DNA of 64,000 nucleotides from Anarhynchus alexandrinus (lineage: Eukaryota; Chordata; Aves; Charadriiformes; Charadriidae), in NCBI GenBank assembly GCA_008711295.1, contig VUYV01000122.1:843914-907913 (forward strand), written 5' to 3'. Positions 11,791 through 24,930 of this stretch are shown here, piece by piece (the stretch's first letter is position 1; each line of letters starts with the position of its first letter). The position numbers and the translations under genes were made by a program. The notes under the pieces were generated by a model that searched no databases, had not been told where the DNA came from, and saw nothing but the letters and a program-made list of their open reading frames with translations.

Positions 11791-14406
11791 CAAGAAGAAA
11801 ATGCACAAAACATAGAAGCCAGATAATAGGGTAGTGGAATAAATACATAAAGCCATGGTGGAGACAAATATGCATATACATACAACCCTATCAAATCCAT
11901 CTCTTGCTACAAAGTTAGAACATACCATGTGCTTTCTTGTCCTGCAAATCCAAGCATTTCATCAACTAACTGGTACTTCTTGCAGTTAACACAACCAAAA
12001 CTAAGTAAGGCAGATCACCTCTCGTAAAAGTCAGTCTAGAACCTGTACTGGTTTACGTCGGTGCCAGACACTACCAACTTCACATCAGCTACGCACTCGG
12101 GCATTCGTGCTACTGAAAGCACTTACTGTTACAATGCATTAATTCTCTGTTCAATCTTCTCCTCTGAGTAACAAATGAAATGAAGTTCTGGACACACCAT
12201 TTAAAAAAAAAAAAAAAAATAGTTAAAGAGCTATAAACACATGACTTACCAGACTTTTAAGGACTGACTAGCAACCACACCACACAGGGTTCTGGGAGGT
12301 GCACAAGCAGGTGCAGAATAGCTCAGGGCTTTGACTTTGTCTTTGCATGAATGTGTGCTACTGCTTAGAGGCAGGTTTAATTTAGGACAAAGGTGACTAA
12401 GTGATAGAACCGAAGATAGGGCTCTGAGTCTTTCAGAAACTGAAGAATACTTAGGGCATTTAAGGACAAAGGACATTCATATTTGGAAATGCAAAGCATG
12501 TCAACATAAATGAGGCAAGATCATAAGTTAATAATGATGTTTCTACAGTGAGTAATGAAACTAACAGAGATAAGAAATTTAACTTGTAAAATACATTTCC
12601 AACAGAAATATACATGACACTGAACCAATATTAGCCCATCTCAAAAAAGTTACTTTTGCAGAGAATAGAAGAAAGCTCCTATCTCTGCCAATGTAGGCCT
12701 TCCCCCCCAAAAAAAATCATACAGGTAAAACAGTAGCCTGTCAGCCTATACTGCTTGTATTTGCTGTGTCATAGTTTCGTATTTTAGTTTAGCATCAAGA
12801 GTGTTTAATACAATCACTTCTCCAGACTGCTAGCTTAATTCTGCAATTTGGGGGCCTCAAAAACTGACTACCACACTGCAACATACAATCTGGAGGCAGC
12901 ACTCTGCCTGAACACTGCCTTTTGTCTTCTGATTAATTGCTTACCCACAATAAATAATCAGTTAAAAGTATGATATACTCTGCTTTGGATACTCCTTCCT
13001 TTCACTATGGAAAGTCTCCATAGAATAAGAGCCAGGTAAAAGGAATAATCAGCAGTTCCAAGCAAAAGATCCAACTCTAGTTACATGCACATGAATCTGA
13101 ACAGGTTACCCAAATGGCTACAAAAGGACAAGAAAAACTTGACATTGCTGATTTTTCTAAGATGACCATAACAGACCCAGGGATGTCCACACTCAGCATC
13201 TCATCAGTAAGCTGGCAACTCTGTGGTATGCGTGCCAAAAAAGTTTTGACACCAACATCATTCTGATGTGCAAGAGGACAACAAGAAAAATATCTGAGTC
13301 TAAACATCATGGGAAGACTAGCACCTATATTATCAATTTTGACGTAAAGCATGCAACTACACACGCTATCTGACTTACATCATGAGTTCTTTATATATCA
13401 TATCAAACAACTACCATGCAGATGCTTAGCAATGATAAAATATAATTTAAAATATACTGTCAGTGTAATTTGGATACGATGTATTAATACAAATGAACCA
13501 TTAGAAAGTACTTATAACGGTTCTAAAACTGACTGCAATGAAACGCAATCTAAAGCACACAATTTTCACACATTTTCCACCCTGTCTCCATGTGATAACT
13601 CATTGCAAGCCACAGCCGTTTGGCACTGTGATGAAATGACCCAGCCATTTACCCTCTTAAAGTCCACTGCGCTTCACCAAGTGCAAAAACCGCCAAACAA
13701 CCACCAACAATAACAAAAAGAAATCAAAAAAGAACACAAGTGTTCTGATGCACTCCAGCCTGGCACAGCATGGTTCTGCTTTGGGGAAATGGTCACAAGG
13801 CCGGAATGAATATTTTGTGTGAGAGATTTTCTTTCTAGTTCTGTACACTACAAATATCCAGAAAATACTGATAAGCATCCAAGAGCTTACATGTTTATCT
13901 GAACGTAATGTAAACTGTGGGTCTGTAGATATCCATTTTAATACCCTTGACAACAAATCTTTCCAGTATCTAGGAAGTAAATACTAGGAATAGTGCCCTG
14001 AAGCAATGCCCAAAGTTTATGGCAACACATAGATAATCCTCTTTCAAGCACGCTCTATCCAGAAGCAGTTTCACAGGTAAGTGAGGTAGGGAAAGATATT
14101 AAATTATCAACCTCACTTCCACAACAATTATAAATGGGGGAATCTATTCTTTTTCAAGGAAGGTATTCCTAGAAAGATGACACAGACATGTAACCTCAGG
14201 AATGTCCAGAAATTTAATTATTGTAAGGTCAAAAAAGCAGTTTATATTCCTGGAAAGCCATTTGAAAAGTTGATAACCAAGACGAGCAGATGTCTGTCTC
14301 TCGCCTCGCAACAAGAACAGTTGAAAGACAAACAACTAAGAACTAAGAAAACTACAATCATATTCAGAGATGTTCACAAGAGGACAAAACTGCTCACCCA
14401 ATCCTG
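11791..14406. other. Intron, nothing specific seen
   Basis: AT-rich intron with a poly-A run at 12202-12219 and an A/C tract at 13683-13720 (AAAACCGCCAAACAACC type). No domain in any open frame. Confidence 0.5.
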
Positions 14407-14820
14407 GATTGAGGTAGCATCCTGGAGCAAGGGTCCTGAAAAACATTGCACAGATATTTGGACTCTTTAGGAGTCCAGCTCATCTAGGATAATGCAGACT
14501 TTAGGGTTGTGAGGTTGTTTTTTTTATTTATTTATTTGGGATGGGTTTTTTTGTGTATTTTGTTGTGGTGTTCTTCCAGAACTGAGAACTACAAATATTC
14601 ATATACANAGATTGAGGTAGCAGCCTAAAGCAAGGGTCCTGAAAAACACTGCACAGATATTTGGACTCTTTAGGATTAGTATGAACATTCAGCTCATCTA
14701 GGATAATGCAGACTTTGGGGTTGTGAGGTTTTTTTTTTTTTTTNTATTTGGGATGGGTTTTTTTGTGTATTTTGTTGTGGTGTTCTTCCAGAACTGAGAA
14801 CTACAAATATTCATATACAG
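14407..14820. repeat. Direct duplication of about 200 bp straddling an N (probable unmerged contig overlap)
   Basis: Bases 14407-14607 and 14609-14820 are near-copies, both running from GATTGAGGTAGCA to TACAAATATTCATATACA. The second has an extra 11 bases after CTTTAGGA, scattered substitutions and a second N (14744) inside its T-run. The N at 14608 lies exactly at the end of copy one and the beginning of copy two, which is the pattern left when two overlapping contigs are placed end to end. Confidence 0.85.
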
Positions 14821-15953
14821 AGCTTCAATACGGAGCACATGACAAAAAACAGCTAATGTACCAATGCAGTAAATTAATCCTTTCCATAGACTTCCTAAAT
14901 CAGATCCACAGGTTTTCTCTTTAATCCTGTATATTTCATCTTTTCTGTGAATTAAGAATTTGTGTAAGCTATTCAGTGTTAACAGCTATCACCGCCTGAT
15001 CAAACTGTGCACCCAACATTTGCAACTGTTGCTGGATTCTGCATGCTAAACTCATGCTACTTGTGTTTCTGTACAATTTGGCAGTGCCTACCATTGGCTC
15101 AGGAGAGTGTCTCTCCACAGGCTGCATATTCAAGTCAGATATTCTACTGATCTGCTTTAAGAACCTGTCCTGATCTCACAGATACTTCAGTAGCCTAATC
15201 ATAGCCTTTCCCACAGCGCTGCCCTGTTAAGATCTTGACATACTCTGGGGATATAGGAAAGCATATAACATTAATATTGGGTGAAGATATTTTGGAAAAT
15301 AGTAAATTTTTTTTTTGAAAAAAGTAATGTTTAAGGAAGATTGAAATTACCAGAAATTCAGAAATAATTGAGAAAATAATTTTGACTGGAGGAAAAGTAG
15401 AGATGGACTACAAACATCAGAAATATTATTTTTTTTCCCAAGTGATAAAAGCAAACCATTTTTGTTCAGAAAAGTCAAATATTTTTGTTTTCATTTTTTC
15501 TAAATGAAACATTCCAGCGAAAAGAGAATTACACAACCAAGAAAAAGTACAATGAAATCAGTAGCTCTGACTCATTTTTTTTCTCCTCATTTTGCCACAA
15601 TCCCTTTCATCATTTCCTCGCTCCCATCTCTGAAACATCTTAAATACATCAGCAAAAATGTTCTCTCAGGCTTTCCAGCTATTGAATCATTATAAAAGAA
15701 AATATTCTTGCACCTCTCCAGAAATACAGTTTTCCTTCTTCCTTAAAATAGATAACGAAGTTTGAAGTCGAACATGCAGGTATCCCATCTGGCAAGGACA
15801 TTATTTTTGTCTGTCTGCTTATCTGTGCTCTCTGTTCAATTACTCTTTCCATCTGAGCAGAACACAATCAAGGTTTAAAATCCTTCCAATTTTAGCTTTG
15901 TCTTGCCACTTCCTGAAATTTCATCCAAGACAGATATTAAAAGACAGCAGAAG
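14821..15953. other. Intron, nothing specific seen
   Basis: AT-rich sequence with A- and T-runs (15308-15324, 15427-15437). No recognised element. Confidence 0.5.
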
Positions 15954-16388
15954 ATCATAGAATCATAGAATGGTTAGAGTTGGAAGGAACCTTAAAGACC
16001 ATCTAGTTCCAACCCCCCTGCCATGGGCAGGGACAGCTCCCACTAGACCAGGTTGCTCAAAGCCCCATCCAGCCTGGCCTTGAACACTGCCAGGGATGGA
16101 GCTTCCACAACTTCTCTGGGCATTCTGCTCCAGTGTTTCACCACCCTCATAGTGTGAAAATTTTCTTCCTAATATCTATTCTAAATTTACCCTCTTCCAG
16201 TTTGAAGCCATTACCCCTCGTCCTATCACTACATGTCCCTGTAAAAAGTCCCTCCCCATCTTTCCTGTAGGCCCCCATTAGGTACTGGAAAGCTGCTATA
16301 AGGTCTCCCTGGAGCCTTCTTCTCCAGGCTGAACAACCCCACCTCTCTCAGCCTGTCCTCATAGGAGAGGTGCTCCAGCCCTCTGATG
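15954..16388 (-). mobile_element. CR1 LINE, 5'-truncated, diverged
   Basis: The plus strand begins ATCATAGAATCATAGAATGG, then runs through the CR1 3' UTR and the ORF2 tail in reverse complement (GCATTCTGCTCCAGTG, CTCATAGGAGAGGTGCTCCA). Compared with the copy at 2227 it has small deletions (for example GAGCCTTCTTCTCC near 16312) that break the frame, and it ends at GCCCTCTGATGGTCATC. Same orientation as CADM2. Confidence 0.93.
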
Positions 16389-19300
16389 GTCATCAGGATG
16401 CAGCTACACAACTCAGCTCCACATAATGCTGTTCTTTGAATGTTTGTAACCTCAAAGAGTATTCAGGAACCCCCAAACTGCACCATCACTGAACTCCTTA
16501 GCCTTATTTACAAATATCCCCGGCAAAATCTTGCTTGCCACTTTAAACCTGTGTTTAAACAGAAGCTGTATTTTTTCACTGTACCAAACAGCTGAGCAAA
16601 AGTGAAAATGAAAACTGTTCTAGGTTTGCCTTACTATGTGCCCACACACCAGCTTTTATTCTTGTTAAAATACAGAAGTAAACGTGTATCTAGTACATGT
16701 TTACACATATACACACAAACAGGAGGGGGACAAAGAAGAACAGTGAGACAGCCATCAGAAACCGCCCACTTTTTTTCTGTGAATTTAACTTCTTTCCACT
16801 TCAGACTGTATATTTTAATTAGAATAGAACAGTGTATCTAAACACTGATCTTACTGCCTCTGGTTTGGAAACAAATCTGAACAACAATCATCTGTCATTG
16901 TACTGGTACATTAAATAAATCCTTGCTACTTGGAATTCACTACTTTCACTAATCTGTTCAGTTTGCTTCAGATCATATGCAATCCTTGAAGGTAAATGAA
17001 GAAAAAGCAAAGGTAGAAAAATCAGATTTTGATCAGAAACACTATACGTATTGTTACAGTTATCTGTTTTGATTACCAGATTACCGGTGTTTTTCAGTGA
17101 ATACTCTGCAGTTGTAAGTAGTCCCGATTAAAATATCTTAGTGGTAAATGGAGATCAATATCAAGGACTTCTCTCAATGTAACACAATATGGACAAATTA
17201 GACACACTTTTAAATAAAATCCCTTTAATAGCAAATATATTTACTGCAAAAACTATTGTGAAGGGGTGTGCGTGTGCACGCGCATTAGAAAGCAGTACTG
17301 CCTTAAAGATGGGAAACATCGTGCCTGCAGATGGTTTTGATCTGAAAAAGCACTCCCTTAACGACTTTGTGTTGATCAATACATAGACACATCCCAGCCG
17401 ACTGGGAACATTCCCAGAAGAAAGTAGCTCTGATTCTCACAGAGCAAAAGCCTGAATCACTAACAAAAGGTTTTCCACTTGCGATCATTTGTGTACCCAC
17501 GAAGTTTTCGTTACTGGTGATTTCACCCACCATGTCAATATTTACCTTCTTTGATGTTCGACTCTGCCTGTAGTGCAGAGGAGATCCCTGTAACACAGCT
17601 CTGTTTAAGCAAATGAAAGTTCCAATATGAAACAACAGTTTCCCAACTGATTTATATTTGATTTTTTCCCTCTCTCAGTTTACACAATAAAATAACGCCA
17701 GGAATTCCATCCAGAGAATGATTGCGCTGTATGGTTTTAGTAGCCCTTTTGGGCCTGGCACCCCACTATAAACAACAAAATTACTTAGGCCAGACTACAC
17801 TTTCAGGTGCCAGAACCCAGGCTTGAACTAAAGAGATGGAAGGCGGTTTACACCAACTGAGGATGTATATTCTCCTCTGCCCTGTCCCCTTGTCGCTTCA
17901 ACACTTGCTCTTTTTCTCTGTGGTGTGTCCTGACACAGAACAGCTGATTCTCTTAAGGCCAACAACCATCTTCGTGCTATATGTATTTCAGAAAGACAGA
18001 GGAGGCTTCTTCTGGTCCAAGCTTCTGAGTAAAGGGAATATTTTCTCAGGTGACTGCTTTTTGTCAAATTTCATCTGGGAACCTAGGTGACTTGCTCCTA
18101 TTAGCAGATATTAGAAGATTAGGACTGCACCCTGCTATTCTTTTACGTACCTGTTCCCTAGTGAGTCTTGCACGCTGATCAGCTGTAGATGTGGCTCTAA
18201 TTTTGTGCAATTTAGATATCATTTCATACAAAACTACACAAGACTTTGATGCACTTCGAAATAAAATCACTTACTCTACTGGCTTTCTTCTTTCTTCTCT
18301 ACGGTCTATGAAATATCTATTGATATGGCAGCGCTGCTCTGCAGCAGTTCTCCCTGCTGACTTAGGCCAGCAAGCTACTCATGAATCTAGCAGATGTTTC
18401 AGTTGTCTAGGCCAATGGAAACCTTATGGACCCTTTTTTCTTCATCTCCTCCCAGGAGCAAATGTTAGTACAGCAGATATCTGGATGTGTGCCATGTAGC
18501 AACACAGACGGGGAAAAGCTGCTGTGGCTTCGCTAAGCGTGGTGCTGTATACTGATTGTATTTTTTTCCAGTCCTCTCTAAGAGGATCAGAAAAATACAT
18601 TCACGTATTATAGTTTTTTTTCCCCCTGCCAATACAAATTTAGAAGTGCGTAAATGCGGCGCAAGTTGCATTAAACATCATGTCCCTAATAGATGGTAGA
18701 GACTGCCTCAAGGAAACTGTTAAGGGGATTTAGGCACAAGAACAATTTCTAGTTTTTAAAATTAATTTAAAACAGATTAATTAAAAGGAAACTATATGCC
18801 TGAATTCTCTAGCTGTCCTCAAAAATAGCTATATGGAAAATATATGTTTTTATCATCACTTGACCTCACTTTCATACTAGATGGAAGGAACAATCTCTTA
18901 TTCAAAATCTCTAAGTTTTTATTCTAGAGTCTGCTTCTTTTTTTATTGTGACCTTTGGATCCCTTTTATTTGTGAGAATCTAACACAGGGTCTGTGATTT
19001 CCAGTGGTCTATGAATAAAAAGCTTCAACCCGAATATCATATTTATCTGAAATTCTCGTCCTTACTGTTCTTAAAGGTAATGAGTTGGTATAACAAAAGG
19101 AATCAGCAGAAAAACATTTTCCAAATTTCTTCACTTTATGCATTCGGGAGATGTATTTTTAGATACGTGCCTTCGTTAATCCTCTCTCATGAGCCAGTTA
19201 AATTCTGACTTCTCAGAAAGCACAAAAAGGGACAGGGCAGGTATAAGTTGTGAAGCCAATGGCAGAACCAGGAACTCAGAACTGACGTCTTCTGCAAGAG

Positions 19301-22300
19301 GCAGTAAAATATTACCAGTAGTTTCAATGTTATCTGGACTGAAATCTTTGTCTCTTTTTAACCAAAAAATCCTATTATATGCCAATAAACCAACAGAATA
19401 ACTTTAAACATCAATTATTTTCAATTAGAAAAATTGCATATTTCTTAGGAAGTAATTCCAACTCCTCACAACAACAGGGATGTCAATGCAACAATGCAAA
19501 TTTTCTGTCTTCCTTAAAATCATATTTGGTATGTCCTCTTGCATGAAGAATCCCTTATGGATCTGGAATAAGATTCACAGTTGAATTTATTTTTTGCCTT
19601 TTGAATGCAGCTAATTTATCAGCTGATAAACACTGATATTTTTACAGCTAAGTTCTACTTAAAATGTATTAATTTTTATTAAAAAAAAGGTAAACCAAGG
19701 AGCTACAATAGCTGTATTATTGCTTTAGTATAGAAAAGTTTTAGTGAATTTTATAACACGTGAAACACAAGGGGTCTCTGCAATAACAATTTCTTTTAAA
19801 ATCCATTGAAATGTAAGAAATCAGCAAGTATATTGATATGTGCATTAAAGTAATTTTCTAGATCAGTGAATCCATGTCAGTAATGGTTGACTGGATTTCC
19901 TACTTGGCTGTAAGAATATTTTAGTTGAAGCCTTTTATTTTATAATTTACTGAATTATTCTAAAGGTTATTTGGTACCTAACAAAATGTTGACTTGAATA
20001 AGATTCTTTTAGAAAAAAGAGAAAAACATTCATTCTGCACATTGTTGAGAAAATGTTTGCTTGTGTCACATTTGCAGGATAGCCAAAAATTCTGTTACTG
20101 TTCACACGAATTTAGCTTACTTCTTGCTTTTTACATAATAAATTGATAGCAATATGGGTTTTTTTTCAGGATTAAATCACAACATTATTTTCTCATGACC
20201 AAAAGGCAGGAGCACTAACATACACCTTTTTAAAGCCCAACAAAGAAGTGGCTGTAGAGTGACCACATATCAGGAAAAAAAGTGCAGTGGAGTTGAAGGT
20301 TTGCTTGCTGAATGACAAGCATCTTTGGAACAAGCTTCCGTCTTGCTAGCGTAGGCATCAGTAGCTCAGATGACATATCCACACATGGTTATTACCTGAA
20401 TCAGTGCCATATCCACATGCTCATACGAAAATGCAACTCCGACTTCACTCAGGGATGTAGCAATGAATCAGGAAGCAGAGAAATGATTCAGCAAGTGAGG
20501 AGAAGCAGCCCCCCTTTGTGCCTCACGAAGTAAGAAGCAGCGACATTCATGAAAGGAACATATGGGGCAGCCCCAGGTGTGCCGCTTCCTTAATCACCCT
20601 AAAGGATGAAACATTTGAAAAACTAACAGAAATGCTGTTATGCAATTAGGAAATGCAAAGAAAAAAAGAATTTCTCAATTGCATCTGTTATTGTATAGCT
20701 GTCAAGTTAGCAGCCTGGCAATTTGTGAGCTGCACAATTGCATGCAACATTTTTGTGATTCTTCTTGCAGTCAGTCCTACCAAATGTTTGTTAATTACAT
20801 TAGTATTGAGTGTTGATGGGTTTTAGTCATAAGAAGAAAAGGCAAGCAGAGCAAGCGTGAATTGAAATGCCTTAAAATATACTAAAAATTCATTTTTGAA
20901 AATGTAGGGGGGCTTGCCCACGTTCTGGAAAAAAGAAAAATCTTCCACTTAATAAGGAGTTTGTTACAAGGCAGAGGAGGATATCTGTTAAAATTCATGA
21001 AACTCATTTAACAGCTTCAACATAAACTTTTTTTTTTTAAATCTCAGAGGTTGCCACAACTAGCCTAAACAGACACACACCTACATTAGAGAAATATAAA
21101 TGCCAAAGACCACATTTCCATTTCAGGGGAGGGCAGCAGAGGGGAGGAGGAGACACAATGACTAACATCTGTTGCACAGATTAAGACAACTAGACTTTTT
21201 CTGGACAGCAGAGTGAATTTCTCAGGTGGAGACATGAAAGAGCAATACACTGAATTTATGTGTTTGAGTGTAGACCAATGTAAGTTAAACGTAAGGTTTT
21301 TAACTTTTGATTTTTAAAATAAGTTTTTAAAATACATTGCATATAACCGACAGTTGGGTTTTGGGCTTCAGAATGAGCGTAATCATTTTAGCAACTTTCA
21401 ACCACAGTTATGTTCTATATCTGAGTAAAATAAGTCAATTTTTTCTAGCTGGTCTTTGTTTGTGTTGTTTTTTTTTTTTAAACCTAAACAGTGGAAAATT
21501 CAACATGAATACTTCTAAATCTTATTGCCTGCTTATATCCAGGTCATTTTTTTGCTTTCTTTTTGCACAAAGCACCTCTTTCTTGGCATTCATCTATCCA
21601 GCAATTGGAATTCTTGCCTGAAAGACTATATATGAGAGGAAGGTAAGAGGAGAATTTATCTCCTTTGCAGAGTTTCTTTGTTTCAGGTATCAAGACTACT
21701 ATATTCTCAAGACTGTGCAATTGTTTCTGCACACCGACAAAACAAACAAGCAAGTGCTTGGAACACGATGTGTTTTATCAACATCGTTACTGCAAATTTT
21801 ATACGCACACTTATCTACATGTTTGCTGCACAGACTCCTTTGACTGCAGCCATTATAAAATAGCTGGTTTTTTCCTGAAGTAGTTAGGTAAGAATATAGA
21901 TTTGAAAATTGTTTCATTTGGGAGGGGAAGCTGATGATGTAGTGGGGATTTTCTGTAATGAAGTCATACCAGTTTAAAAACAGTGCACAAAGTTCCATGT
22001 CTCTGAGAACAGAGCACATGAAACAACAGAAAAGGTGACTTTGTCCATGATTCAAATATTTTCTCAGTCAATACTGAGCCTCAAGGCATCTGTCACACTT
22101 AGACTTTTTTTTTTTTTTTTTTAGTTTGGGATTTTTTTTTTCCAGTCTGTAGTCCAGTGCTCAGTGCTTTCTCTCCAGAATAGACTGTGGGAAGTAGCTA
22201 ACTGCTACAGTACCAACACCTACAAGGGCTTATTTATGCTGTTTCTCCATTTCTGACCTGGGACAAGCACAGCTATCTCCACGCTATGCCCTGATTTGCA

Positions 22301-24640
22301 GTGTAACTGTCAGTTTTACTGATCTTCCTGAGCTTCCTTCACAGAACCACAAACACAAAATCATATCAACTAAATGATTCAAGTAAACTAAATTCTGTCA
22401 CCAGTGTGTACCTTCCATGTTTGCCCTTCGGGCCAGGCAGTTGTGGGGTAGAGATCACTGTCCTTTTCAACATCGTTATATCACTTTTTTCAAACTATCT
22501 TAAGTTCAATAGTTATGTATCCCCATTTCAAGAAGGTACTGCAAAATCCATAACAATATCTTTCTAAATCCTTAGTGAAAAACTAGCTCTTCTAAAGGCT
22601 TGAACCTCTTGATATTACAAGTGCTGTTTTACTCACTTTTGGATGTTGCTCCTTCTGCTTGACTCTACGAATCAAAGGAACAGCAAGAATTATAGTAATG
22701 AAGACATCTTTTAGCATCATGCATTGTATAAAAAGCCTGAGTGAGCTCTCCTGAGCACCATGGAATTACAGTCTATTACATGCACTTATAAATCTTTCTT
22801 ATAGCATTTGTTGGACTTTCCATTCTTCAGTTCTCCCAGAACAATATCCACTGATGAAAACAGATTTATCAACACAGTAATGCCAATACGAGTCAAAAGT
22901 CAGGAGAAATGTAGCCCGCTGTAAAAGAATCCACTTCTAAAAAAAACAGGGCCATAAAAGAGCATATAATCCTCTCAGTTAATTTGATTCATAATTAAAT
23001 CATGTCTAATTTAGATATTCTTCAATTTACAATTTATACTTCCTGCCATCGAAAGCAGTTGCCTTTAAGCTTTTTGTCAAGCGTGCTTCTCATGTCCGAC
23101 AGACTTGGACTAGTAAGTTTACCTTACTCTTTCATTGGCAGCAGAGTCTAGAAGATCTCTGCCGCATTTCTCTAGCTGCTTATTTCCCTTGCCAAGTTCT
23201 GCTTGCTTTGCCCTGTGTGCTGCTGAACCGCTTCAAGTGTCAGGCTGGCCAGACCTTGAACTGAATCTACGAAATCATGTGGTTTAAACAGTCCCAGGCT
23301 GGCTGGCAAAAAGCTGAATCAGCGCAACCGAGGCTGTGAGGACTGGGAAGAACTTCTCTGATATCACCTCGTAAGAGAGAAAACCAGTATCAAAGCACAA
23401 TCCCGTGATTTCCTGTGTGCAAGAGAAACTTATACACAAACAGATATACCCAACAAATATGCGCTGAATAACAATGCAATATGATGATTATAAAAGATAA
23501 ACCCAAACCCAACCAAAGAGTTCTCTTACTTAACATTGCACTAAACCCACCGAAACAACTTACTATAACATTTCACAAAGGAAGTTTACATCTTTAAAAG
23601 AACAAGAATAATTGGTTGGCTTTTACTAAAACATAATTCTGCCCCATGTTTTGAGCAGAACAAAACAAGGCGACTGTTATGGTCTCCAAACAAGCGGCTG
23701 TTACAGTGTCTGTTCCACTGAAAGACTCTAATGTTATTTACACTGCTTCTGGGCAATTATTTTGAAATAATAAATTCTCTGTAGCTAGCGCATCTCATTC
23801 CCCATGCATGGAAACTTTCCTTTCTAGGAGTATATACAGGTTCTCAGACGATGCCCTCTGTAAAAATGGCTTTTAATGGCTTTGCTTTGGGGCAGCAGGG
23901 GAAAAAATCCCAAACAAAACCAGACCCTCCTTATGTTTTCAGCAACAACCAGTTATATACAGCTGTTGTAGACCTGCCCTGGCCCATAAAGAGAACTTTT
24001 TTTTATTCATCTGATCTTTACAACAGGCAGAACAGCTCCATCCAAATATACCATCAAGAAAAAATTGTTTCAAATAAATTAACCTTCTCCATGAGAGGAT
24101 GAAAATAAGAAGAAAAAACAAGCAATTATGATTTGGGATTTGCATAAATATTTCCAATTTTTTATGCAATGCCATATGGAAAAAAAAATTATCTAATCCA
24201 GCGATTCAAAGAGCTGGCGCGTCAATAAAAAAGAAAACAAACACAACACCAAACAACATAAGACTTGTCACAGGACAGCAGGAGATAACAACTCTCTTCT
24301 TCATATACAAATGAAAATGTGAAAGAAACAATTGCGTGCTGCACTGCTGCTGCACTCTGATTCTTTTCTTCCAAAAGCCCCACTGAATCCATTAAGCTGC
24401 TGCTACAAGAGCAGAAAAAGCGCGAAAACTCTATGCTGGTCTATACTTGAGAACTGGAACTGTGATACAGAAAATTCACTTGCTGCTCTAACTACTGCTG
24501 TTACAAATACCGTTGCTTCAGGCTTCATATACAGAAGGACAACATCCCTGGGAAGAAAGAAAAAACAAAGAAAAAAAACCAACAAAACCAGCAACCCTTC
24601 TCACCCTCTAAAGCAATATCACATTGGTTTGTGTACAGGA
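16389..24640. other. Intron, no gene seen
   Basis: About 8 kb of AT-rich intron. Minor features: alternating GTGTGCGTGTGCACGCGC at 17268-17285, T-runs at 22108-22126 and 22132-22142, and A/C-rich tracts at 24225-24260 and 24553-24596. A weak MIR-like antisense match is possible at 19230-19310. Open frames are short and domainless. Confidence 0.5.
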
Positions 24641-24659
24641 AGTTCTGTTCCAAAAGATG

Positions 24660-24930
24660 GGAACAAAATGCACAGCAAACCTCGTGCTTGCAGAAAGCCC
24701 TCCGAGCCCGTGCAGTGTGGCCGCTCCGCACACGCAGAGCCGACGGAAGGCTTCTGGAAGATGCTTAATACGCTGCCTGTGAACAGATCACACACACGCG
24801 CGTGCTTACTGTGCACGAACAGCACAGAATGCCTGTTTGGGCCTCCTGCTGGCTCTGAAGCGAGAGGCGTAGCCCGCCCTGCAGGAAACATTGAGCTGCG
24901 CTGTCTTAAGTGAAGCTTAAGCGGACATGT
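24660..24930. promoter_or_regulatory. CpG-rich patch of unknown role
   Basis: I count about 18 CpG dinucleotides between 24683 and 24922, including CGCGCG at 24798-24803; neighbouring intron has long stretches with none. GC is clearly raised. A 193-codon frame is open on the plus strand (24332-24913) and a 108-codon frame on the minus strand (24619-24945), but neither shows a known domain, and raised GC by itself lengthens chance frames. It may be a small regulatory island, an alternative CADM2 first-exon region, or an old GC-rich repeat. None of these is shown. Confidence 0.35.

Noticed and set aside
19230..19310. Antisense MIR-like words (GCCAATGGCAGAACCAGGAA)
   Set aside because: Only one block matches; not enough to call without a profile search.
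24332..24913. 193-codon open frame on the plus strand
   Set aside because: The longest frame in the window but with no domain, composed partly of low-complexity K/T/N sequence, and overlapping a GC-raised patch that lengthens chance frames.
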